A program made the position numbers and the translations under genes. Shown here piece after piece: positions 6,679 through 13,277 of a stretch of DNA of 22,661 bases (positions are counted from its first letter, which is position 1; each line of letters starts with the position of its first letter). Source of the DNA: Synergistaceae bacterium (GTDB lineage Bacteria; Synergistota; Synergistia; Synergistales; Aminobacteriaceae). The stretch lies in contig JAITPZ010000175.1 in the NCBI GenBank assembly GCA_031289165.1, positions 1-22,661 of the forward strand, written 5' to 3'. Below the pieces are notes generated by a model. It worked only from the letters and a program-made list of their open reading frames with translations, was not told the origin of the DNA and made no database searches.

Positions 6679-7935
6679 CTAAGATCTCCCCCCTGTCAAA
6701 TCAATGTCGACAACCTGATCCCCATAATTGGGGTCAAGGGGTCCACGACCCCCTGTGATCTTTTCGGGGTCCCGCGACCGCGACAAAGCCTTTCCGTCCA
6801 GCGCGTTCAGTATGGACTCCGCCCAGAAAATGGCCGCTCTCGCGCTTCCCATGGCGCGGCGTCCCCCCTCCAGTTTTCGGTCGATCTCCGCCTTTTTCGC
6901 GGGGTCGTCCAGATATCGGCGCAGCTCGCACACGATCCGCTCCGGCGTCGCCTCGCCCTTCAGAAGCTCAGGATACACGGGCCCGTCGGTCAGGTAGTTG
7001 GGGATCGATATCCAGGGAATGCGAACGAGGGCGCGCGCGATGAGCCAGGAGATGCCTCTTCCATTGTAGATCACGACCATGAAGCGGCGCAGCAGCATCG
7101 CCTCCACGGCGACCGTCCCGCTGACGCCCGCGACGGCCAGGGCGGCCTTCATCAGGCCCCGTCCCTCTCCATCCCAGCTCTCGAAGCCCGCGGTGCGCTC
7201 CCGCAACTCCCGCCGGAGCGGGGGGGAAAGGCCCGGAGCGATCGAGAACACGGGAAGGAATCCGTCCCCTTTCAGCAGTGCTGCCGTCCCGATCAGCTGC
7301 GTCAGGTGATAGCGAATGTCGTAGCCCCGGCTTCCGGCCATCAGGGCGACGACGCGCTCGCCCCGATAGCGGTCCGCCAGCTCCGCCGGGGCCTCGTAAC
7401 CCTTCAGGGCCTCGACCAGAGGATGGGCCGTCCACATCGAAGCGACGCCCCGTTCAAGCAGAAATTCATGCTCGAAGGAGAAGAGCGGCAGGCAGATGTC
7501 GAAACAGGAGCGCAGCAGCTTCGTCCTTCCGCTTCGCCAGGCCCACACCGTAGGGGTGACCAGACAAACGGCGAGCCCCCGGTAGCCGGAGAGTCGAAGT
7601 TTTTTCACCAGGGACAGATGAAAGTCCGGGCTGTCGACGACGACCACGGCGGAGGGGTTGCGCTCCAGAATCGAGCGCGCCATGCGGTTGCGCAGCTTGA
7701 GGAGGCGCGGTACGGCGGGGAGCACCTCCGCGATGCCCATGAGCTTCAGCTCCTCGTAGCTCCACACGGCGTCGCCCCCCGCGGCGACGGTGCGCGGGCC
7801 CATCATGCCCCAGACGTTGCCCGCGAGCGCCGGAACCTGACGCAGAAGCTCCTCCGTCAGGTCCGCGGCGTAAAGATCGCCGCTGATCTCGCCGCAGCTC
7901 AGGAAAATCGACAGCGGCGTCGTGTCGGACGGCAT
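6679..7935 (-). CDS. lpxB: Lipid-A-disaccharide synthase LpxB
   Basis: A 418-residue GT19 enzyme that joins UDP-2,3-diacylglucosamine and lipid X to make the beta-1,6 disaccharide of lipid A at the inner membrane. Near the N-terminus it carries the family signature SCGEISGDLYAADL (13-26). It also shows VVVDSPDFHLSLVKKLR, VCLVTPTVWAWRSGRTKLL, LMAGSRGYDIRYHL and the donor-site region AVAGVSGTVAVEAMLLRRFMVV, all in LpxB order. I chose the ATG at 7935, which overlaps the lpxI stop as TGATG; an in-frame GTG at 7962 would add nine residues before the conserved start. A C-terminal tail of about 40 residues (from DGKALSRSRDPEK) extends beyond the enzyme core and is partly encoded by a hairpin repeat. 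LpxI upstream makes its donor substrate. Confidence 0.92.
   Translation of the reverse strand: MPSDTTPLSIFLSCGEISGDLYAADLTEELLRQVPALAGNVWGMMGPRTVAAGGDAVWSYEELKLMGIAEVLPAVPRLLKLRNRMARSILERNPSAVVVVDSPDFHLSLVKKLRLSGYRGLAVCLVTPTVWAWRSGRTKLLRSCFDICLPLFSFEHEFLLERGVASMWTAHPLVEALKGYEAPAELADRYRGERVVALMAGSRGYDIRYHLTQLIGTAALLKGDGFLPVFSIAPGLSPPLRRELRERTAGFESWDGEGRGLMKAALAVAGVSGTVAVEAMLLRRFMVVIYNGRGISWLIARALVRIPWISIPNYLTDGPVYPELLKGEATPERIVCELRRYLDDPAKKAEIDRKLEGGRRAMGSARAAIFWAESILNALDGKALSRSRDPEKITGGRGPLDPNYGDQVVDIDLTGGRS
6731..6758. repeat. Hairpin repeat, copy B, in lpxB 3' end
   Basis: The plus strand reads GGGTCAAGGGGTCCACGACC followed by CCCTGTGA, matching the copy at 3801-3825 apart from small insertions and one compensatory-looking change. 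Bases 6738-6752 form GGGGTC-CAC-GACCCC, a perfect 6-bp stem. The repeat encodes part of the LpxB C-terminal tail in a different frame from the msbA copy. Confidence 0.55.
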
Positions 7936-8738
7936 CACATTGCCTGGCACGGCAGGCCCCACAGGGCGATGTTGTGGCGGCGGGCCGCGTCGAACACGGC
8001 CTCGGAGTCGAGAATCAGCGTCCGGCGGGCTTCCACCGCGAGACAGGTCAGGCCGGAGCGGGCCATGTTCTCCACCGTCGCAAGCCCCACCGTGGGCAGG
8101 TCGTACCGGGAGTCCTGATCCACGCGCATCATCTTGACGAGTACGCCCTTCCGGACAAGCGTGCCGGCCCTCCCGATCATGGCGTCCGTCCCCTCCATCG
8201 CCTCAATGGCGACGACGGCCCGGCCGGCCACCACCACGGCCTGGCCGAAGGAGCAGGGCAGGGTCACCTTCAGAATGGAGGCTCCGTACTCGAAGTCCCG
8301 TCTCTCGTCTTCCGTCGGAGGGCGATGTCCCATCTGCCCCTCCGGGGCGAGGAACTCCGGAAGGATGTCCTGACAGGGCAGCACGGAGAACCCCTCGCTT
8401 TCGATGGTCGCCACGACGGACGCCAGAAGCGAGTGATCGTCCCGCGCGCTTTTCGCGATGAGCTTCAGAAAGAGAGGGTCGAACAGCGCCGGAACGTAGA
8501 TCAGCTTCTTGGCGACGCCCCCGGCCATGATGACGTCCCCGACGCCGTGCCGCCGAAGTTCTCGCAGCACCCGGCTGAGGCTGGGGTAACGAAAGCGCAC
8601 CAGCGGGTCGGCGATGCCGCGAAAGGAGTCCGCGTCGCTTCGCAGGGTGATCACGAGGGGGGCGGCGCCCCGCTCGGTCAGACGCCTGGCGATTTCGACG
8701 GGCAGAACCCCATCCCCCGCGATTAAAGCCGTTTTCAT
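7935..8738 (-). CDS. lpxI: UDP-2,3-diacylglucosamine pyrophosphatase LpxI
   Basis: A 267-residue protein of the LpxI family, which hydrolyses UDP-2,3-diacylglucosamine to lipid X plus UMP and replaces LpxH in many non-gamma-proteobacteria. The N-terminal domain starts MKTALIAGDGVLPVEIARRL with GDG near 8-10, followed by FRYPSLSRVLRELRRHGVGDVIMAGGVAK. The C-terminal catalytic domain contains VVVAGRAVVAIEAMEGTDAMI (168-188) and QDSRYDLPTVGLATVE (208-223), whose D213 sits where the family has its essential aspartate. The gene lies directly upstream of lpxB, with a 1-base TGATG overlap, so product and consumer are coupled. The ATG start overlaps the end of a short ORF (ATGA). There is no strong ribosome site, which fits translational coupling. 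Confidence 0.93.
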   Translation of the reverse strand: MKTALIAGDGVLPVEIARRLTERGAAPLVITLRSDADSFRGIADPLVRFRYPSLSRVLRELRRHGVGDVIMAGGVAKKLIYVPALFDPLFLKLIAKSARDDHSLLASVVATIESEGFSVLPCQDILPEFLAPEGQMGHRPPTEDERRDFEYGASILKVTLPCSFGQAVVVAGRAVVAIEAMEGTDAMIGRAGTLVRKGVLVKMMRVDQDSRYDLPTVGLATVENMARSGLTCLAVEARRTLILDSEAVFDAARRHNIALWGLPCQAM

Positions 8739-8848
8739 ATCAGGCTCAGGGGGGCGGAACCCGTTCGCCCCCGGGACTCGCTGGCCCTCCCGAAGGAGGC
8801 GCTCGACGTTTTCTTTAATCTGAGTACGTTCGTCTCTTTTTCAGGCAT
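8735..8848 (-). CDS. Possible 37-residue ORF bridging the permease gene and lpxI
   Basis: This short frame exactly fills the gap between the LptF/G-type permease and lpxI. Its ATG follows the permease stop after one base (TGACATG). Its own TGA overlaps the lpxI ATG as ATGA. AAAGGTGG lies about seven bases upstream. The product starts MPEKETNVLRLKK and continues rich in serine, arginine and glycine, with no membrane segment and no family I recognise. It may be a coupling peptide that delivers ribosomes to lpxI, or a small protein. Chance cannot be excluded at this length. Confidence 0.4.
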   Translation of the reverse strand: MPEKETNVLRLKKTSSASFGRASESRGRTGSAPLSLI

Positions 8849-8849
8849 G

Positions 8850-9959
8850 TCAGTCCACCTTTCGCGCGAAGAAAAAGCCCAGCGCGAGAAAAACGACGTT
8901 TGGCGTCCAGGCGGCCGGAAGGGGAGCCATGCTGCCCGCCTCGCCGAGCGCCCTGCAGAGCGACATGACGACGTAGTAGGCGAACACGAGGGCGACGCTG
9001 ATCCCGAACCCCATACCGGACCCCGAGCGCCCCTGGCGGGTCGCCCCGAAGCTCGCGCCCAGGACGGCCATGACGATGCACGCCCAGGGAACGGCCAGCT
9101 TGAGGTGGAACAGCATCCACAGCGGGGACAGGTTGCTTCCCGCTATCCGCGCCTGCACGATATAGTCCCACAGCTCCCGGACGCTCATGTCCATGGGGCG
9201 CCGCGTCCTGCGCCGCAGCTGCTCCGGCGAGAGGTTGAGCGCCAGCTTCTGGCGGTCGAAGCGAAACAGCAGGCGAACGAGGCCCTTTTCTGTGACTTCG
9301 AATACCTGCCCGTCCTCGATCCACCACTCGCCATCCTTCCATATTCCCCTCTGGGCGAGCGACGTGCGCGCCAGACGCCCCTTATCGAACTCGTGCACCA
9401 TGGCGTCCTTCATCGTGCCCGCGGCGGTGTCCAGCCGGTCGACGTAGAGAACGCGCCGCAACTCCCCCCCGCTCTCGTCGCGCAGAAAGACCTTTTCCTG
9501 CAGGGCCGAGGCCTGGTTTTTCAGGATCTCGTAGCGCATCAGTCTGTCGGCGGCCTCCGAGGCGAACGGGACGACGGTCTCGTTGAAGAGAAGCGCCCCC
9601 GCGCCCACGAGAACGGAGGCGAGGACGACGGGCCGGAGAATCCTGTAAAAGGAGATCCCCAGGGACTTCAGCGCGACCAGCTCGCTGTTGCCCGACAGAC
9701 GCGTCATGCCCAGAAGCGTTGCGAGAAGGGAGGACATCGGCAGCGTCAGAGCCACCACCCCCGGCAGCCGGTACACGAACAGCCGCACCACCACGCCGAG
9801 GGAGGCCCCCCTGTCGATGATCAGCTTCGCCGCCTGAAAAAGGAGATCTCCGGCCACGAAGATCATCGTGAAAATGAGTATTCCAAAAACGAAGGGTCCC
9901 GCCATTTCGCCCAGAACGAGGCGATCCAGTATGCGCAGGCCCGGGCATGAGGTTTTCAT
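8850..9959 (-). CDS. LptF/LptG-family LPS export permease
   Basis: A 369-residue inner-membrane protein of the YjgP/YjgQ (LptF/LptG) family, which with the LptB ATPase extracts LPS from the inner membrane and feeds it to the periplasmic bridge. Helices are seen at about 21-41, 56-86 and 107-127. A soluble beta-rich periplasmic domain follows (about 150-265, including RRVLYVDRLDTAAGTM and WWIEDGQVFEV), then three more helices to the C-terminus. The conserved cytoplasmic loop LSGNSELVALKSLGIS lies near 88-103. Only one such permease gene is in the window, whereas enterobacteria have adjacent lptF and lptG; a partner may lie elsewhere or this one may act as a homodimer. Sequence alone does not let me say F or G. 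It starts 13 bases after lpxA. Confidence 0.88.
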   Translation of the reverse strand: MKTSCPGLRILDRLVLGEMAGPFVFGILIFTMIFVAGDLLFQAAKLIIDRGASLGVVVRLFVYRLPGVVALTLPMSSLLATLLGMTRLSGNSELVALKSLGISFYRILRPVVLASVLVGAGALLFNETVVPFASEAADRLMRYEILKNQASALQEKVFLRDESGGELRRVLYVDRLDTAAGTMKDAMVHEFDKGRLARTSLAQRGIWKDGEWWIEDGQVFEVTEKGLVRLLFRFDRQKLALNLSPEQLRRRTRRPMDMSVRELWDYIVQARIAGSNLSPLWMLFHLKLAVPWACIVMAVLGASFGATRQGRSGSGMGFGISVALVFAYYVVMSLCRALGEAGSMAPLPAAWTPNVVFLALGFFFARKVD

Positions 9960-9972
9960 TCTTCTTTTTTGT

Positions 9973-10794
9973 TCACTCGTCCTCGCTGCGATTTCTCTTC
10001 GAGGCGGTTCTGCCCCAGAAAGTGACGCCCCGTTTCGATCCCTCGTAAAATTCGAGGATACGCTGAATTTCGGGAATAAAGGAGTCCTTCTTTTCCAGGG
10101 CCGCCCTCAGAGATCGGGTGAAAAGCGTGCTTCTGTCGTAAAGCTCGCGATAGAACGCCTCGATCCGGCGTCGCGTTTCCGGGGAAAACCCGGCGCGTCT
10201 CAGGCCCACGGAGTTCAGCCTCATCAGGCGCAGCGGTTCGCCCGACGCCAGGGTGTAAGGCGGCACGTCCTTGGAGACGCGGTACATTCCCCCGATCATG
10301 CAGTAGCTTCCGATGCGGGCGAACTGGTGCACGCCCGCCATTCCGCCGAACACGGTGTTGTCGCCCACGGTCACGAAACCGGAGAGTCCCACCTTGTTGG
10401 CGATGGTGACGTTGCTGCCCAGCCGCACGTTGTGCGCGAGGTGGACGCCGTCCATGATGAAACAGTCGTCGCCCACGACCGTCTCGCATCCCTCGCCCGT
10501 GGCCCGGTTGATGGTCACGTTTTCGCGGATGACGTTGCCGTTACCGATGCGAACGCTGGATTTTTCCCCCCTGTAGCCATGGTCCTGCGGCTCGCCGCCC
10601 AGGCAGGTGTACTCGCAGATCCGGCAGTTCGCACCGATCGAGACGGCCCCGCGCACGCTGACGTAAGCCTTCAGAATCGTTCCGGAGCCGATGGAGGTTC
10701 CCGCCTCGACGAGACAGTAAGGGCCGATGAGGATGTCGTCGCCCAGCTCCGCGTCGGGGGAAACGACGGCGGTCGGATGAATGACGCGACTCAT
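9973..10794 (-). CDS. lpxA: UDP-N-acetylglucosamine acyltransferase LpxA
   Basis: A 273-residue left-handed beta-helix acyltransferase that moves a 3-hydroxyacyl chain from ACP to the 3-OH of UDP-GlcNAc, the first step of lipid A synthesis, in the cytosol. Hexapeptide repeats run from about 1 to 190 (IHPTAVVSPDAELGDDILIG and onward). A helical C-terminal domain follows (AGFSPETRRRIEAFYREL). H121 in VHLAHN corresponds to the E. coli catalytic H125. VHQF (155-158) matches the acyl-binding stretch, and G169 aligns with E. coli G173, the hydrocarbon-ruler residue. Length is close to E. coli LpxA (262). The ATG overlaps the fabZ stop (ATGA), a widely conserved fabZ-lpxA coupling. Confidence 0.95.
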   Translation of the reverse strand: MSRVIHPTAVVSPDAELGDDILIGPYCLVEAGTSIGSGTILKAYVSVRGAVSIGANCRICEYTCLGGEPQDHGYRGEKSSVRIGNGNVIRENVTINRATGEGCETVVGDDCFIMDGVHLAHNVRLGSNVTIANKVGLSGFVTVGDNTVFGGMAGVHQFARIGSYCMIGGMYRVSKDVPPYTLASGEPLRLMRLNSVGLRRAGFSPETRRRIEAFYRELYDRSTLFTRSLRAALEKKDSFIPEIQRILEFYEGSKRGVTFWGRTASKRNRSEDE

Positions 10795-11273
10795 TCGTCC
10801 TCGCCCTCCTCTCTCATATCCTTTTTGAGGGTCGGGGCGACCATGAAGCTGAATTCGCCCTCGGCCACGATGACGTTGTCCACGTAACCCCGGACTTTTG
10901 CCCTGCCGACGAAACCGCGGACCTTCAACAGCTCGGCCCGGGTGACGAGCTGGTCCCCCGGACGAACGGGTTTGCGGAAGCGCGCCTTGTCGACGCCCGT
11001 CAGAAAGGCGACCATCCCCCCCTGCAGCTTCCCCAGGCGCACGGCGACCAGAATCGACGCGACCTGCCCCATGGACTCCAGTATCAGCACGCCGGGCATC
11101 ACCGGCTCCTCCGAAAGGTCTCCCTGCCTCGGAAAATGTCCCTGAAAGAAGGGCTCGTTGATCGTGACGTTCTTATAGCCCACGACGTAATTTTCACTGT
11201 ACTCCACGATGCGGTCCACCATCAGGAAGGGGTAGCGGTGGCGCAGCGTCTTCATGATTTCCGTGATATCCAT
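10791..11273 (-). CDS. fabZ: 3-hydroxyacyl-ACP dehydratase FabZ with an active-site-loop insertion
   Basis: A 160-residue hot-dog-fold dehydratase that converts 3-hydroxyacyl-ACP to trans-2-enoyl-ACP and competes with LpxA for the same acyl-ACP pool. The catalytic pair is visible: H46 in FFQGHFP (42-48) and E66 in GVLILESMGQ (61-70). YPFLMVDRI near the N-terminus and VDKARFRKPVRPGDQL further on are typical. Oddly, between GHFP and PVMPG the family normally has about two residues, while here there are eight (RQGDLSEE, 49-56). That places a six-residue acidic insertion next to the catalytic histidine. The start is an ATG with a GGGGG stretch seven bases upstream. It follows lpxC after 44 bases and overlaps lpxA. 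Confidence 0.93.
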   Translation of the reverse strand: MDITEIMKTLRHRYPFLMVDRIVEYSENYVVGYKNVTINEPFFQGHFPRQGDLSEEPVMPGVLILESMGQVASILVAVRLGKLQGGMVAFLTGVDKARFRKPVRPGDQLVTRAELLKVRGFVGRAKVRGYVDNVIVAEGEFSFMVAPTLKKDMREEGEDE

Positions 11274-11317
11274 ACAAAAACCCCCAGAATATTGATGCGA
11301 AAATATGACGCGAGAAA

Positions 11318-12139
11318 CTATCGCGCCCTGTGCAGGAGCGAGCGAAGCCTTTCCGCCAGTTGCAGGTGCAGCACATGTCCGGCCCGGACGGCGACGATAT
11401 GCGCGACCAACGGACGCCCCAGGTTCGCGAGGTCGCCAATCAGGTCGAGCGTCTTGTGGCGGACGAACTCGTCGGAAAAACGCAGTCCGCCTCTCGTCTC
11501 GATCCCCGATTTTTTCACGAGGATGGCGTTGTCTGTCGATCCCCCCAGGGCCATGCCGGCCGCGCGCAGGGCCTCGACGTCCTCCTCCATCGCGAAGGTC
11601 CGGGCCGGAGCGATCGCATTCAGATAGTCCCCACTTCCTTCGTAGTCCAGAATCTGCGTTCCTATGGACTGCGCCTCGTACTCGATCACGCAGGTGATGT
11701 GAAAGGTCGAGGCAGGTAACGCGACGACGAAACGGGACGGGTTTCCGACATGGACGGGCTGCTGCAAAAAAAGCGGAGCGGGCCCCTCGTCGCAGGGAAT
11801 CGAGTGCTCCATGACGCGCTGTGCCGCGGTGAAGGCGCAGCCGTCGAGCGCGGGCATCTCGTCGCCCGTCACCGAAAGCCGCGCGCTCCAGACCCCCAGG
11901 CCCGTGAGCGCGGACAGAACGTGCTCGCAGGTACGCACCCGTTTTCCATCGGGGAAAATGAGGTCGGATCCGCGCCCGCTGCCCTCCAGAGCCAGTTCGG
12001 AAAGGGGCAGAGCCGCCCCTCCGGCGCAGAGGGTCAGGCCCTCGGCGTCCGGGGGCTCGATCGTAACACGGGACTCCCGCCCCGAATGCAGCCCCTTTCC
12101 CTCGAAGAAAAAAGACCCCGTCAGTTTACGATACTTCAT
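11318..12139 (-). CDS. lpxC: UDP-3-O-acyl-N-acetylglucosamine deacetylase LpxC
   Basis: A 273-residue zinc amidase that removes the acetyl group from UDP-3-O-acyl-GlcNAc, the committed step of lipid A synthesis. Zinc ligands are visible as H73 in RTCEHVLSAL, and H228 and D232 in FVRHKTLDLIGD. E72 is the general base and H255 in RAGHVLHLQLA the catalytic histidine. The N-terminal GKGLHSG loop (14-20) and the insert region IEYEAQSIGTQILDYE are as expected. It is somewhat shorter than E. coli LpxC (305), mainly at the C-terminus. I see no tail resembling the E. coli FtsH degradation signal, so its turnover may differ. The ATG overlaps the lpxD stop as ATGA. Confidence 0.95.
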   Translation of the reverse strand: MKYRKLTGSFFFEGKGLHSGRESRVTIEPPDAEGLTLCAGGAALPLSELALEGSGRGSDLIFPDGKRVRTCEHVLSALTGLGVWSARLSVTGDEMPALDGCAFTAAQRVMEHSIPCDEGPAPLFLQQPVHVGNPSRFVVALPASTFHITCVIEYEAQSIGTQILDYEGSGDYLNAIAPARTFAMEEDVEALRAAGMALGGSTDNAILVKKSGIETRGGLRFSDEFVRHKTLDLIGDLANLGRPLVAHIVAVRAGHVLHLQLAERLRSLLHRAR

Positions 12140-13170
12140 TTCTTCTTTCCCTCTTCGTCTCTGCCGCGGCGTTCCAGGCGTCGGACGCGCTCGAAAAGCT
12201 CGGGCAGGTGGGTCGAAAGAACGAGAGCCCGCCTCGCCTCGCGGTGAGAGCGGGCGGGAAAGCCGGAAACGACGGCGCCGTCGGGGATGTCGTTCGTCAC
12301 GCCGGAGCGGCCGCCCAGAAGGGCCCCCCTGCCGACCCGAACGTGGTCGGTAACCCCGACCTCGGCGGAGATCGTGACGCCGTCCTCCACGACAGAGCTT
12401 CCCGCGACGCCGGACATGGCACAGATGAGGCAGTCCCTGCCGAGTCGAACGTTGTGGCCGATCTGGACCTGGTTGTCGATCTTCGTTCCGCGTCCCACGA
12501 CGGTGTCTCCGACGGTTCCCCTGTCTATGGAGCTACACGCTCCGATCTCCACGTCATCCTCCACGACGACGTTTCCGATCTGAGGAATTTTGACGATGCC
12601 CGTCTCCGATCTGATGAAACCGAACCCGTCGCAGCCCAGCACGCAGCCCCCGTGCAGAAGGCAGTTCGCGCCAACGCGCGTTCCCCGCATCAGAACCACA
12701 TGGGGCTCGAGAACGGTGTTCGCGCCGATGTAAACCTCCTGCCCCACGCAGACGCCGGCGACGAGATACGCGCCACTCGCGACCTCGGCGCCGGATTCCA
12801 CGACGCAACAGGGCCCGATCCATGCGTCATCGGAGATCCGCGCGTCCGGGGCGACGACGGCGGACGGGTGTACGCCCCGGAGCGCGGGGCGGGGCGGCTC
12901 GAAAATCGCGAGCAGGGGCGGAAGCAGCGTTCGCGGATTCTCGGAAACGAGCCCGGAGCGCCCGTCCGAAAAAAACTCGGGTCTTCCCAGAATAGGGACG
13001 TCCGTTTTCACGAGCGCCAGATGCTTTTCATCCCAGATCACGCAGAGAACGTCCGTCCCCCCCTCGCCGGGAGAGGCCACCCCGCGCACGAAAGGATCCC
13101 CGTCTCCCACAACGCCAAGGTTCAGCTTCCGGGCCAGCTCCGAAAGCCTTAATTCGATATGGGTCCGCAT
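12136..13170 (-). CDS. lpxD: UDP-3-O-acylglucosamine N-acyltransferase LpxD
   Basis: A 344-residue acyltransferase that adds the 2-N-linked hydroxyacyl chain to UDP-3-O-acylglucosamine in the cytosol. The N-terminal uridine-binding domain (1-98) is followed by GVHPSAVVAPDARISDDAWIG (from 99), the start of the left-handed beta-helix. CDGFGF (180-185) and QIGHN (236-240) are strong signatures; H239 matches E. coli catalytic H239. A charged C-terminal helix (RVRRLERRGRDEEGKKK) ends the protein, as in other LpxD. The ATG has only a weak ribosome site. A 20-codon frame with a better site overlaps it, so leader coupling is possible. About 107 bases separate it from the upstream outer-membrane protein gene, the largest gap inside the train. 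Confidence 0.95.
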   Translation of the reverse strand: MRTHIELRLSELARKLNLGVVGDGDPFVRGVASPGEGGTDVLCVIWDEKHLALVKTDVPILGRPEFFSDGRSGLVSENPRTLLPPLLAIFEPPRPALRGVHPSAVVAPDARISDDAWIGPCCVVESGAEVASGAYLVAGVCVGQEVYIGANTVLEPHVVLMRGTRVGANCLLHGGCVLGCDGFGFIRSETGIVKIPQIGNVVVEDDVEIGACSSIDRGTVGDTVVGRGTKIDNQVQIGHNVRLGRDCLICAMSGVAGSSVVEDGVTISAEVGVTDHVRVGRGALLGGRSGVTNDIPDGAVVSGFPARSHREARRALVLSTHLPELFERVRRLERRGRDEEGKKK

Positions 13171-13277
13171 GTCTTAACTTTCTGTATATCTTTCATCGTG
13201 TGTAATCCCATTTGCGCACCTTTCTCCAAATGTTCCAGAAGACAGCCAAATGCTCCGGAGACGGCCCGGCGTCACAG

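Noticed and set aside
5818..8118. A 766-codon plus-strand open frame
   Set aside because: Antisense shadow of the LpxB-like gene, lpxB and lpxI, for the same reasons of composition and lack of motifs.
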